64,000 nt of DNA from CAZBME01 sp964645835 (GCA_964645835.1 CAZYDG010000060.1:58500-122499); one strand, 5' to 3'; positions 26,883-36,236 are shown, numbered from the stretch's first letter. Made by a program: numbers and translations. The notes: a model not told the origin generated them from the letters alone.

Positions 26883-28130
26883 ATGAACTTGTTGGCGGCG
26901 TTTCTATTGGGTGTTGCCTTCACGGCCATCATCTGTTTGGGCTATGCCGTATGGCAACGGATGGAAAATGAACAGATGATGCGCAGCATTATTCAGGGGT
27001 CTCCGATCCCTGCTTTTGTCATTCAGAAAGACCACAAGGTTCTGTACTGGAATAAATCGCTTGAGGCCTTAAGCGAAGTCAATGCAAAAAAGATTATCGG
27101 AACCAATCTTCAGTGGACGGCCTTTTATAGTGCTGAAAGGCCATGTATGGCCGATCTCATCATCGATGAAACCCTGGAATCATTAGCCCCCAACTTGTAC
27201 TCCGGAAAATTCACCAAATCCAGGTTCCTGAAGGAGGCCTACGAAGCAACGGAGTTCTTGCCGGGTCTCAGCAGTAGCGGACGTTGGGTTCGCATCACTG
27301 CTGCCGCCATCCGGGATTCCCGCGGAAAAATTTCCGGCGCCATCGAAACTCTCGAAGACATTACAGACCGAAAACTCGCGGAAGACGCCCTGATCAGGAT
27401 GAAGAAGCTTGAATCCCTGGGCACATTTGCCAGTGGCGTCGCCGAGGATTTTGATAGTCTGTTGTCGGCCATTCTGCGTAATATCTTTCTCGCCAAAATA
27501 TCTGTCGACGACGAGGACAAGATCCTGGAAGAAGGGTTGGCTATTGCCGAAAAGGCGGGTCTGCAGGCGAAAGAGCTGGCCCATAAACTTATTACCTTCG
27601 CCAAGGGGGGGTATCCTGTACTGAAACCGGAATCTCTCGATCAACTCCTGCTTGATACTTTAGAATCGGTAAAGCATGAAGGCGTGACGCTGGAAACCAG
27701 GATAATTGCGGCGCCCGATCTGGCAGCCGTCAGTATAGATGCCAAGCAGATTCGGCAGGTCTTTGAAAATATCCTCCAGAATTCCCTCGAGGCCATGCCG
27801 AATGGCGGCGTCTTGTCCGTATCGGCGGAATGTCTGACCCTTGCGGACGGATCGTTCAACCTGAAACCGGGGGAATATGTGAAGGTATCCGTCAAGGACA
27901 GCGGGTGCGGCATAAGTGACGAAGATCTGCCGATGATATTCGACCCTTATTTTACGACGAAACGCACAGGCGGAAGAAGGGGGACGGGTTTGGGCCTTGC
28001 GGTTTCCCATTCCATCCTCAAAAATCATCAAGGGCTAATTGTCATCGAATCGGAGATCGGTGTCGGCACGACCGTTCATGTATATTTACCGGTCAAGCGC
28101 GCTGATACCAGTTCCTTAACGGCGGGTTGA
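26883..28130 (+). CDS. PAS histidine-kinase-like protein lacking the phosphoacceptor His
   Basis: A 415-residue protein. One N-terminal membrane segment (2-23) is followed by an ERPC-type PAS (about 33-165, Cys88), then a kinase module. In the H-box, where relatives have GIAHDFNN, it reads GVAEDFDS: the phosphoacceptor is Glu188. The ATP-binding part is intact (ENILQNSLEAM, KDSGCGISDED, GRRGTGLGLAVS). It may bind ATP but not autophosphorylate in the normal way, so it could act as a pseudokinase. Start at 26883 (MNLLAAFLLG) chosen because it puts the membrane segment at the N-terminus. Confidence 0.82.
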   Translation: MNLLAAFLLGVAFTAIICLGYAVWQRMENEQMMRSIIQGSPIPAFVIQKDHKVLYWNKSLEALSEVNAKKIIGTNLQWTAFYSAERPCMADLIIDETLESLAPNLYSGKFTKSRFLKEAYEATEFLPGLSSSGRWVRITAAAIRDSRGKISGAIETLEDITDRKLAEDALIRMKKLESLGTFASGVAEDFDSLLSAILRNIFLAKISVDDEDKILEEGLAIAEKAGLQAKELAHKLITFAKGGYPVLKPESLDQLLLDTLESVKHEGVTLETRIIAAPDLAAVSIDAKQIRQVFENILQNSLEAMPNGGVLSVSAECLTLADGSFNLKPGEYVKVSVKDSGCGISDEDLPMIFDPYFTTKRTGGRRGTGLGLAVSHSILKNHQGLIVIESEIGVGTTVHVYLPVKRADTSSLTAG

Positions 28131-28172
28131 TTAGAATGAATTGAGAGCAAATCATTTCAGCTCTCAGCTATT

Positions 28173-28226
28173 GTCCCCCGCTGGCGGGGATAAAGGCCAC
28201 CCCCTACGCCCCCGCCAGCGGGGGAC
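28173..28226. terminator. GC-rich hairpin between convergent genes
   Basis: A perfect 17-bp inverted repeat (GTCCCCCGCTGGCGGGG and its complement, 20-base loop) in the gap between the plus-strand kinase-like gene and the minus-strand gene ending at 28245. The place suits a bidirectional terminator; no T-run follows. Confidence 0.5.
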
Positions 28227-28244
28227 ATGCCATGTGCCGTCACC

Positions 28245-28727
28245 TCAAACCTTCGATGGCAGGCGCTCCAGAGAAGAAAAAAGCTCATGACCCCGTTCGC
28301 AATTGAATGTTGTGCGCCCCGAGTCGATGAGTTGATAAGAACCGATCCTGCCGGATTTATCTTGCCGATGTTTTTGAGGCTGCTTAGGGGCACTCCTTAT
28401 CTTTTCCTGGATGATTTGTCTTTGCAGGCTAATATCGGATATGGGAATGTACTGTTTGCAGGTCTTGCAATAAACGGTTCCCTCACGGGTCTGCAGAAGG
28501 GCCTTGATGATTGGCGTAATACGGTGAAGGCATTCGGCCTTTTCATATGCCGACTCATCGATGCGGATATTCTCTTTGCCATGCTTCGATTTTTCCCAAA
28601 ACCAATTCTGCAGATTGATATCCTCAGAGACATTATATTCATATATGCGAGATGTCAGGTGTTCATTCATTGACAAATAGTCAAAGATCAATGTGGCATC
28701 ATCGTTCTCATAAATAAATTTGATCAT
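28245..28727 (-). CDS. Unknown protein with C-terminal zinc-ligand-like Cys/His
   Basis: About 160 residues starting MIKFIYENDD (GGAGG ten bases upstream). It contains YCKTCKQYIPISD and, near the end, FNCERGHEL, which together could bind one zinc ion. No family recognised. It is AT-richer at its start than neighbours. It may be a small regulatory or adaptor protein. Confidence 0.5.
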   Translation of the reverse strand: MIKFIYENDDATLIFDYLSMNEHLTSRIYEYNVSEDINLQNWFWEKSKHGKENIRIDESAYEKAECLHRITPIIKALLQTREGTVYCKTCKQYIPISDISLQRQIIQEKIRSAPKQPQKHRQDKSGRIGSYQLIDSGRTTFNCERGHELFSSLERLPSKV

Positions 28728-28858
28728 CTTCCCTACGCCTCCAAACTCAAAATCGGATATACACTTTTCCCTCTGTCTTTTGACAGACGATCTATTAGGC
28801 ACAAAGTGGCAGAATCGCAATATTGAATTATTAATTGGATATTGTGGAGATTAATTCA

Positions 28859-30553
28859 TTAGTCGATGGATTGAAGATGAATTTGGAGATTTACATTTTC
28901 TTTAATAATACCAAGTTTCTTCCTGATATTATTCCTGTGGGTATTAACCGAACTGGTCGCGATCCCGATGATCTTGGCAATCTCCTTGCTCGCCTTACCT
29001 TCTTTTATCAAAGATGCAACTTCAATCTCGGTTGGCGTGAAATTGAACTGACGCATCTTTTTCATCATGGATGATGTGATGTCGTTGATATGCGTTTCTA
29101 TGATGCTCAGATAAGCCAGCTGCCGCTCGTCAAGACGGGAGCTTTTGATCTTTTCCATAAAAGGAATAATCAGGTTGCTGACATTCGTAGCAACCCGCTC
29201 TTCCAGGTCGATCTTGTCTTCTTCCCGGTGCTGTAAAAGAACTTTCAGGGCTATATTAAGTTCCTCAAGGGCTTGTGTTTTGTTTTCCAAATCCTTCGTT
29301 CTCGCCTCAACCAATTGTTCAAGTTCTTTCTTGTATTTCGCAAGTTCCACCTCGGCCTGCTTGCGTTCGGTGATGTCCATTACCACTGTCAACAGGTGAA
29401 CTTCATTCGAGATCGATATAGTTGCCGAATTGAACAATCCACACCTGAGCTCACCCCCCTTGATTCGCATCTGCAATTCCAGATTCTCGACGGATCCTTT
29501 CCGGTTTAATTCGTCAAGAAGTTTTTTTCTTTGTTCCGGTGTAATGAATCCGATTTCTGTTGAAGTATGTCCGATGACTTCACTCCGCTCCATGCCCATG
29601 AGTTTCAGAAATGTCTCACTGACTTCCATATACCGCCCCTCTTTCACGGTAGTAATGGTCGCGGGAATTGAGTTCTTCAGAAAGGCGGTTGCAAACTTTT
29701 TTTCGCTTTGCTTGAGGTATTCTTCCGCTTCCTTGCGTGCGGAGATGTCACGGGCGTAACCAGTTGTGCCGATGATGTTCCCTTGCCCATCGAAGACGGG
29801 GGTCTTGAACGTTTCAAACCATCGTAGATTGCTCCCATCGTAGATTGGTTCCTCCACAATGACGGGTTTTCCAGTTTCCATGATCATCATATCATCCCTG
29901 CGGTATTTTTCCGCAAGAGCTGCGGGCCAGATATCCTGATCTGTCTTGCCTACCAGTTCTTCGCTGGTTTGTTTACCGCAGGAAAGGGCAAATGATTGAT
30001 TCACGGTGAGGAATCTGCTCTGCCGGTCTTTGAGCCAAACGAGCCCCGGTTGGTTTTCGATGATAGCAGAAATATATGATTCGCGATGATTTAGTGCCTC
30101 CCTAGCTCGCTTGTGTTCGGTGTTGTTGGTATACAGGCCCACAACTCCAATGATATAGCCATCCAGGCTATGGACGGGGTAGGCCTTCTGGAAAATGTCC
30201 ATAATTTGTCCGTCTTTGTTGAACATTTTCACTTCGCCTTGCCAGCTTCCTCCGTTCACGATCGTGTCGAATACCATCTTTCCGATCGCTTTATTCACAT
30301 ACAATGTTTCGGCTGGCCAATCTCCAATAGTGCCAAACAATTTCGAAAAAGCCTCATTTTGATAATAGTGTTTTCCTTCAGGCGTCGATATACCGATGGC
30401 ATCGGAGGAATTCTCGACCAAATTCCTGAATAATTGCAGTTCCGCCTCCACCTGTTTGCGTTTGGGTTCAGAAGCCTTCAAGTCATGGATTTTTTGATTT
30501 AAAATAGATATTTCTTCTTTGAACTTTGTATTTTCGGTGGATTGGCCGTCCAT
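28859..30553 (-). CDS. Multi-PAS LuxR-type transcription regulator
   Basis: A 564-residue soluble regulator. A short N-terminal coiled coil is followed by three PAS domains (about 40-160, 165-285, 290-400). A second coiled coil (400-450) and a conserved helical region (VSNLIIPFMEKIKSSRLD) follow. It ends in a LuxR-type helix-turn-helix (FTPTEIEVASLIKEGKASKEIAKIIG). The whole C-terminal half matches the proteins at 58561 and 59920. Such proteins sense small molecules or redox state and bind DNA without a receiver domain. Confidence 0.85.
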   Translation of the reverse strand: MDGQSTENTKFKEEISILNQKIHDLKASEPKRKQVEAELQLFRNLVENSSDAIGISTPEGKHYYQNEAFSKLFGTIGDWPAETLYVNKAIGKMVFDTIVNGGSWQGEVKMFNKDGQIMDIFQKAYPVHSLDGYIIGVVGLYTNNTEHKRAREALNHRESYISAIIENQPGLVWLKDRQSRFLTVNQSFALSCGKQTSEELVGKTDQDIWPAALAEKYRRDDMMIMETGKPVIVEEPIYDGSNLRWFETFKTPVFDGQGNIIGTTGYARDISARKEAEEYLKQSEKKFATAFLKNSIPATITTVKEGRYMEVSETFLKLMGMERSEVIGHTSTEIGFITPEQRKKLLDELNRKGSVENLELQMRIKGGELRCGLFNSATISISNEVHLLTVVMDITERKQAEVELAKYKKELEQLVEARTKDLENKTQALEELNIALKVLLQHREEDKIDLEERVATNVSNLIIPFMEKIKSSRLDERQLAYLSIIETHINDITSSMMKKMRQFNFTPTEIEVASLIKEGKASKEIAKIIGIATSSVNTHRNNIRKKLGIIKENVNLQIHLQSID

Positions 30554-30598
30554 TGATCTTCTCCTTTGAAGAACCGGAATTAATACAAAATTATTTGC

Positions 30599-31108
30599 TC
30601 ATTTAAGCTTTAAGCTCATCTTTACGAGATCGTAGGGTGTCCGTCCGGCGACCATGCCGAGTTTTGCAGTCAGGTTGACCATCTTGCGGTTCTTCAGCTC
30701 GATGTATCCGAAGAAATCTTCTATCCCCTTTTCATCGGCAATGCCGATGATGAGATCCACGAGCTTCGAGGCAAGGCCGTGGCCCTGGAAATCGTCGTGG
30801 ACCAGGACGGAAAATTCGCATGATCTGCCATTGGCCTCGATCATGTAACTTCCGATGCCGATGATCCGCCTTTTACCGTTTTCCCTGATCTCGGCTACAA
30901 TGGCCATTTCGCGGTCATAGTCGATATTGCAGAACCGGGCGTGCATTTCGTGGGTGATAGTTTTGATTGCCTGATAAAAACGCTCCCGCAGGGTGTCTTC
31001 GGATAGGGATGTGAACATCGCATGCTCCAGGGGTTCGTCTTCAGGTTTGATAGGCCTCAGGAGGACCTCCGTGCCGTCCCGGAGGTGCCAGCGCGATACG
31101 TAGCGCAT
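30599..31108 (-). CDS. GNAT acetyltransferase, C-terminal part of a split Pat-like protein
   Basis: A 169-residue GNAT domain starting RYVSRWHLRDGTEVLLRP, with acetyl-CoA loop HDDFQGHGLASKL. In fused Pat proteins this domain follows the acyl-CoA-synthetase-like part directly and acetylates lysines of acyl-CoA synthetases. Here it overlaps the upstream gene by 52 bases in another frame. If 2 bases of the ATATA run at 31112-31116 were absent, one continuous protein would result (TPYPMRYVSRW). Either a real split with coupled translation or an assembly error. Confidence 0.82.
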   Translation of the reverse strand: MRYVSRWHLRDGTEVLLRPIKPEDEPLEHAMFTSLSEDTLRERFYQAIKTITHEMHARFCNIDYDREMAIVAEIRENGKRRIIGIGSYMIEANGRSCEFSVLVHDDFQGHGLASKLVDLIIGIADEKGIEDFFGYIELKNRKMVNLTAKLGMVAGRTPYDLVKMSLKLK

Positions 31109-33270
31109 GGGATATAGGGTGTAATGACAAGGTGGGGATAGGGCGTGTCATAGCGCAGAGCCGAAGGATCGAGGAGAATGCGGGCGTCCAGGGCTACGGC
31201 CTTTCCGTCGGTAATAGCGATGGGGTTCATATCCATGGCGATGATTTCCGGAAAATCCATAATAAGATTAGAAAAACTCACCATGATCTGTTCAAGTTGC
31301 CGCAAGTCCGCCGGTGTTTTTCCCCGGTAGCCCTGAAGCATTTTATAGACCTTCGTGTCTTCCATCAGTCTTCTGGCCAGCGCCTGGTTCAACGGCGGCA
31401 GTCCGACGGCGAAATCCTGAAATATCTCCACGCCGATACCGCCCATGCCGAAGAGGATGACCGCACCGCAGTCGGGGTCTTTCTTGGCCCCTAGAATGAT
31501 TTCGTAGTCAATGACCTCCATCATTTTTTGGACCGTCACACCATGAATCGCCGCTTCGGGGTGGCGTTCCCGGACCCGCTCTATCAACCGGTCATATTCC
31601 CGTCGCAGGCCCGCATGGGTTGTGATGCCCCGGACGACACCGCCCACATCCTGCCGGAAGATAATATCGGGGGAGGAAATCTTCAGGACAATGGGATAGC
31701 CGATGGTATCCGCGTAACCAACGGCTTCTTCTACATTCGTCGCCGTGTAGGTTTTCATGAGGGGGATACCGTAGTTGGTGAGAAATTTCCGGGAATCTTC
31801 ATCTGTCAGCGTCGTTCCGCCTTCCCGCAATACTCGCCTCACCAGGGATTTGAGATGATTCTTCGGGGGCGCCTCTTCGACGGGCAATTCCGACGGCGTT
31901 TCGTGGAGGTTCTGAATGTTCCGCTCGTAAGCGTACATATACAGATAGGTTCGCACAGCATCTTCCGGTGTGCCATAGGTGGGGACGCCGTTTTTGATCA
32001 GAATGTTCCAGCCCGGATCGTTCTTGTCCCTTTCCAGCCAAGTGACGATGATGGGTTTGACGGCATCTTTGGCGATAGCCACCAGGGTGTCGGCCACTTC
32101 TTCCGTATTTGCCTGATACATGGGGCCGAAAACCGCAACGACGCCGTCCACGCCGCTGTCTTGAAGACAGATGGAAATCGCCTTTTTGTACTCGGCGGCC
32201 CCGGCCGACCGGAGGATATCGACGGGATTGGTCTTTTGCAAATAGGCAGGAATGACCTGATCCAATGCGGTTATGGATTCCGCAGACAGCCGGGCCAGTT
32301 GCCCGCCTGAACGCAGGAGACGGTTGGTGGCCATCTGCCCGGCACCCGTCATGTTCGAGATGATGGCCAGCCGGGGGCCTCGGGGACGGATCCGGGAAAA
32401 AAGGACACTCGCCGTGTAGTAGAGGTCCTGGGCTTCTTTGACCCGGACGATGCCTATCCTTCGAAGGAAGGCGTCGAAAACGTCTTCCGGCCCGGCCAGG
32501 ATATCAGTATGAGACTGTTTTTCCTGAGTGCCGTTCATCAACTGCGGCGGCTTCAGGAGGACAATGGGCTTGTTGCGGGCGAATCCACGGGCAGCGCTGG
32601 CAAATTTCCGGATATCGCCGATCTTGTCTTCCATGTAGATCATGATACTGCGCGTATGGGGATCGTTGCCCAGGTAATCGATGAGATCACCGAAGTCGAT
32701 GTCGATGGCCGATCCCAGAGAGGCCAGCATACCGAAGTTGAGGTGGGCGTGCATGCCCCAGTCAAAAAGAATTTTGCCGAAGGCGCTGCTCTGGATTATG
32801 AGCGCTATGTCGCCCTTTTCAGGCAAAGCCCGCAGTCGGGCGGCGTAGAGCCCTGCATGGGGACGGATAATGCCCAGGCAGTTTGGCCCGAGAATGCGCA
32901 GGGGATATTTTTTCTTGATGCGGAGAATCTCTTCCTCCAGGCGGCGGCCCTCCTCCCCGGCCTCCCGAAAGCCGTCCGAAATGATCACTACCCCGTCCAC
33001 ACCTGCCCGGCCGCAGTCCTCAATAATAGCCGGTACGGATGCCGCCGGGGCGGCCACCATGGCCAGTTCGATATGCTCGTCAATATCGTCAATCTTATTG
33101 TAACAATTATAATCACAGACCGTTTTACGGTTGGGGTTGACGGTGAAGATCTTCCGTTCCTTACCGGCCCGGAGATTGTCCATAAGCATGCGCCCCAGGG
33201 AGCCTTCTTTTTCGCTTGCCCCGATGACGGCGATTGTTTTGGGGTCGAACATGCGTTTCAGATTATCCAT
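31057..33270 (-). CDS. NDP-forming acyl-CoA synthetase-like protein (Pat N-terminal part)
   Basis: A 737-residue protein with a CoA-binding Rossmann domain (TIAVIGASEKEGSLG), succinyl-CoA-ligase-like domains, and an ATP-grasp domain at the C-terminus (about 490-700). The phospho-His candidate H254 lies in KQSHTDILAG, the place used by ADP-forming acetyl-CoA synthetases. The last residues after PHLVITPY are out of frame with the GNAT gene that follows. It could make ATP from acyl-CoA, or serve as the regulatory part of a Pat lysine acetyltransferase. Confidence 0.87.
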   Translation of the reverse strand: MDNLKRMFDPKTIAVIGASEKEGSLGRMLMDNLRAGKERKIFTVNPNRKTVCDYNCYNKIDDIDEHIELAMVAAPAASVPAIIEDCGRAGVDGVVIISDGFREAGEEGRRLEEEILRIKKKYPLRILGPNCLGIIRPHAGLYAARLRALPEKGDIALIIQSSAFGKILFDWGMHAHLNFGMLASLGSAIDIDFGDLIDYLGNDPHTRSIMIYMEDKIGDIRKFASAARGFARNKPIVLLKPPQLMNGTQEKQSHTDILAGPEDVFDAFLRRIGIVRVKEAQDLYYTASVLFSRIRPRGPRLAIISNMTGAGQMATNRLLRSGGQLARLSAESITALDQVIPAYLQKTNPVDILRSAGAAEYKKAISICLQDSGVDGVVAVFGPMYQANTEEVADTLVAIAKDAVKPIIVTWLERDKNDPGWNILIKNGVPTYGTPEDAVRTYLYMYAYERNIQNLHETPSELPVEEAPPKNHLKSLVRRVLREGGTTLTDEDSRKFLTNYGIPLMKTYTATNVEEAVGYADTIGYPIVLKISSPDIIFRQDVGGVVRGITTHAGLRREYDRLIERVRERHPEAAIHGVTVQKMMEVIDYEIILGAKKDPDCGAVILFGMGGIGVEIFQDFAVGLPPLNQALARRLMEDTKVYKMLQGYRGKTPADLRQLEQIMVSFSNLIMDFPEIIAMDMNPIAITDGKAVALDARILLDPSALRYDTPYPHLVITPYIPCATYRAGTSGTARRSS

Positions 33271-33309
33271 AATCTATATCTCCTCCGGGGGCCTGGGGGC
33301 GAACTTTTT

Positions 33310-35664
33310 TTAAATGATAAGTTCCAGTATGGCCAGGGCTACCTCTTTGGCCGTAGGGCCTACCTCCTGAGTCGGGCCCACGCACGAGGGGCAGCCGTTC
33401 GGGCAGGGGCATTGGCGGATGAGTTGGCGTGCCGAGGCCAGCAGCCGGTCATGCTCTTCATAGAGAAGGTCGGAAAAACCGATGCCGCCGGGATAGGCAT
33501 CGAAGATAAAAATGGTCGGATCGAATGCGTCGATCATGGGTGGATGATCCCCATCCGGTGTAGAGACGATGGTCCTGAAATCCTTACCTTTCTTCACGAA
33601 CCATTCGCCGCTTTTGTCGCCGATGGCCCGGTCCACGTCGTGAATGTCCGCCATGAGGAGCATGGCGGCGAGATGGCGGAGGCTGTAGGCAAGTCCGGAC
33701 AGGCCGTCGATGATCTCCGCCTGGGTGTAGCTAAGGCTCTGGAGACGGTCACGGGGGATCGTCATCCAATAGCTCGTCGTGTGCATATCCTTCTCCGGCA
33801 GGTTCACGTCGCCGTAGCCCAGGTTTTCGGCAGTATAAAATTTGATCTTCTTATATCCCACGACCTTGCTGACCACCTGGACCTCGCCGTGTTCGGCGAT
33901 GAGTGCCGGACGCTGCTGCCGGTCGAAGCTGTCGATGACCCGTACATTGGTGTAGGTCATGGCATCCGTGTAGTAGTCGGCATCGACCTTCCGGACATAG
34001 GCCTTTTTCCCTTCCAGATCGAGCTTGTCTACATGGTACTGGTTGGATTCGACCATATAGATGGCGTTGTCATGGACCGCCGTGAAGGCGCTGTCCCAGT
34101 CCACTTCGGCGATGACACGGTGGTTTCCCGCTTCCGTCGTATCGACGACGACGATGTTTTCCGGATTGATGCTCCGGAGGCTCACCTCGTCCGCGGGATA
34201 GCTTTCCGCCGACCAGTGCCAGCGCCCCTCGACCCGGTGAAGGACGCCTTTGCCCTCCAGGTAATCGAGAAGTTCTTCCAGGTTTTCACCGCCGAACAGT
34301 TCCCCTTTTTCAAAAGGCAGTTCGAAGGCGGCGCTTTTGATGTGGTGCAGAAGGATCAGGAGATTGTCCGGGTTGATTCGGCAGTGTTCCGGAGACCGGG
34401 AAAAGAAGTACTCCGGGTTTTCGACGATGAACTGGTCCATGGGGGAACTGCGGGCAATGAGGATCGCCAGGCTTTGGCCTTGACGCCTCCCGGCGCGGCC
34501 CGCCTGCTGCCATGTGCTGGCGATGGAGCCTGGGTAGCCGCAAAGGATGCACGCCTCCAGATCGCCGATATCGATACCCAATTCCAGGGCGTTTGTCGTC
34601 ACGACGCCCATAATCTCCCGGTCGCGGAGACCCGCTTCGATCCGGCGCCGGAGGTTCGGGAGATACCCGCCCCGGTAGCCTGTCACAAACTGGTTGTCCA
34701 CCGGTTTTCCCTTGGCGAACTCGTCTTTGAGGTATTTTGTCAGGACCTCAACATTAAGGCGGCTCGTGGTAAAGACGATAGTCTGGATGTCGTTCCCAAC
34801 AAGCTGGGAGGCTATTTTCCGCGCCGGCGTCAGGGCCGACTGGCGGATGCCCAGTTCCCGGTTCACAACGGGCGGGTTATAGAGGATAAAGGTCTTGGCC
34901 GCCGTCGGGGCGCCGCTTTCGTCGATGAGGGCCACGGGCCGCTCCAGAAGCCTCTCGGCGTGTTCCCTGGGGTTGGCGACGGTGGCCGAACAGCAGATAA
35001 AAACGGGGTCCTGGCCGTAAAAGCGGCAGATCCGGACGAGGCGCCGCAGGACATTCGTCAGGTGGGAACCGAAAACGCCGCGGTAGACATGGAGTTCGTC
35101 GATGACGACAAATTTCAGGTTGGCAAAGAGCTTCTGCCATTTCGTATGATGGGGCAAGATTCCGGCATGGAGCATGTCGGGATTGGTCACGACGACATGG
35201 CCCTGCTTACGGATGGCCTGACGGGCGTCGTCAGGCGTATCGCCGTCGTAAGTGAAGGTCTTGATGTCCGCCTTGAGGTCCCCGATTAGGCCGTGCACCT
35301 CGTGCATCTGATCCTGGGCGAGGGCCTTTGTGGGGAAAAGATACAGTGCCCTTGTCTCCGGCTCTTCCAGAATCTTTTGAATGACGGGGAGGTTGTAGCA
35401 GAGGGTCTTGCCGCTCGCCGTTGGCGTTACAAGGATGACATCCCGGCCTTCCCGTGCGCATTGAACCGCCTGGGCCTGATGGTTGTAGAGGCGTTCCATG
35501 CCCCGATTCTTAAGGACGGTCTGAAGGCGCGGGTGTACCCATTCCGGATAATCGGAAAATGCGCCGGGGCGGGCGGGGATCTTCTTCAAGGCCCGGACGT
35601 TTTCCATGAAACGCCGGTTGTCCTCCATTCTTGCGAGCCATTCGGCTAGGGTCAGCTTTGCCAT
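33310..35664 (-). CDS. MrfA-type DEAD/DEAH-box helicase with C-terminal DUF1998
   Basis: A 784-residue superfamily 2 helicase. Walker A TPTASGKT (80-87), Walker B DELH (VVIDELHVYRG), and motif VI QQAGRAGRRQG are intact. The C-terminal DUF1998 region ends in four cysteines C752, C754, C758 and C761 (CPCPNGCPSC), the zinc site of MrfA/YprA helicases, which unwind DNA in repair of mitomycin lesions. Normal length for the family. It lies 39 bases upstream of the acyl-CoA gene start in the same direction. Confidence 0.88.
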   Translation of the reverse strand: MAKLTLAEWLARMEDNRRFMENVRALKKIPARPGAFSDYPEWVHPRLQTVLKNRGMERLYNHQAQAVQCAREGRDVILVTPTASGKTLCYNLPVIQKILEEPETRALYLFPTKALAQDQMHEVHGLIGDLKADIKTFTYDGDTPDDARQAIRKQGHVVVTNPDMLHAGILPHHTKWQKLFANLKFVVIDELHVYRGVFGSHLTNVLRRLVRICRFYGQDPVFICCSATVANPREHAERLLERPVALIDESGAPTAAKTFILYNPPVVNRELGIRQSALTPARKIASQLVGNDIQTIVFTTSRLNVEVLTKYLKDEFAKGKPVDNQFVTGYRGGYLPNLRRRIEAGLRDREIMGVVTTNALELGIDIGDLEACILCGYPGSIASTWQQAGRAGRRQGQSLAILIARSSPMDQFIVENPEYFFSRSPEHCRINPDNLLILLHHIKSAAFELPFEKGELFGGENLEELLDYLEGKGVLHRVEGRWHWSAESYPADEVSLRSINPENIVVVDTTEAGNHRVIAEVDWDSAFTAVHDNAIYMVESNQYHVDKLDLEGKKAYVRKVDADYYTDAMTYTNVRVIDSFDRQQRPALIAEHGEVQVVSKVVGYKKIKFYTAENLGYGDVNLPEKDMHTTSYWMTIPRDRLQSLSYTQAEIIDGLSGLAYSLRHLAAMLLMADIHDVDRAIGDKSGEWFVKKGKDFRTIVSTPDGDHPPMIDAFDPTIFIFDAYPGGIGFSDLLYEEHDRLLASARQLIRQCPCPNGCPSCVGPTQEVGPTAKEVALAILELII

Positions 35665-35732
35665 AGATCATTTAATAATATGTTTTCATGACAATAAACA
35701 AGTTTTTTGTTGTCCGCGCAGCGCCGCAGACG

Positions 35733-35766
35733 TGTCCCCCTCTGGAGGGGGTGCAGGGGGAGGTTA
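35733..35766. repeat. GC-rich dispersed hairpin (CCCCTCTGGAGGGG family)
   Basis: The unit TCCCCCTCTGGAGGGGG followed by CAGGGGGAGGTTA is repeated at 37614-37641, around 37900-37972, 63357-63391 (reverse) and 63782-63812. All copies are intergenic. The unit folds on itself (CCCCTC/GAGGGG). Confidence 0.75.
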
Positions 35767-35915
35767 TAGGCGAAAGCCTGGGTTGGAAAATCCAGGCTGT
35801 CTTGAATTCAAAAAGTGAAATTATTTCCAATTGACAAACCGCATTTCCATGGCTAGGTTATTTTCCTTACAGACGGGTCGTCTCTTCGAGAAAATGAGGC
35901 CCGCAAGGAGGCAAT

Positions 35916-36236
35916 ATGCTGGAAGTAACGGATAAAGCAAACGAAATGATTAAGGATTTTCTGCGGGGTCGTGAGGAACCCCATTCAATCCGCATCCTCA
36001 TGAGCGCGGGTTGAGGCGGGCCGTCTTTAGGCATGGCTCTGGATGAGTCAAAAGAAGGCGACGAAGTTATTGAAGACAATGGCCTCACCTTTGTCATTGA
36101 AAAGGTCCTGATGGAGGAGGCAACGCCGATTACAGTCGATTTTATCGTAACGCCTTCGGGATCGGGATTCAAATTGAGTTCTCCGCTCACGGCTGCCGGC
36201 GGCAGCGGGTGCAGCGGATCGTGCAGTTCCTGTTAA
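35916..36236 (+). CDS. HesB/IscA-like selenoprotein with in-frame TGA (Sec33)
   Basis: A 106-residue protein read through an in-frame TGA at 36012-36014. Before it: MLEVTDKANEMIKDFL... IRILMSAG; after it: GGPSLGMALDESKEGDEV. The TGA stands exactly where IscA/HesB proteins have the first conserved Cys (SGC-G), so selenocysteine is the natural reading. HesB-like selenoproteins are a known family in Desulfobacterota. A SECIS-like hairpin lies 25 bases after the TGA. The C-terminus adds a Cys-rich tail (GCSGSCSSC). AAGGAGG precedes the ATG. The likely role is Fe-S or metal handling; selA, selB and selC are not in the window. Confidence 0.88.
36034..36050 (+). promoter_or_regulatory. SECIS-like hairpin for Sec33
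   Basis: TGGCTC-TGGAT-GAGTCA forms a 6-bp stem with a 5-base loop containing GG. The loop begins 25 bases after the TGA, within the usual 16-37 base window for bacterial SECIS elements, and a G is in the first two loop positions. Predicted by eye, not folded by program. Confidence 0.6.

Noticed and set aside
32509..35289. 926-codon plus-strand open frame
   Set aside because: It lies antisense to the acyl-CoA synthetase and helicase genes, shows no domain, and is explained by GC-biased codon use of those genes.
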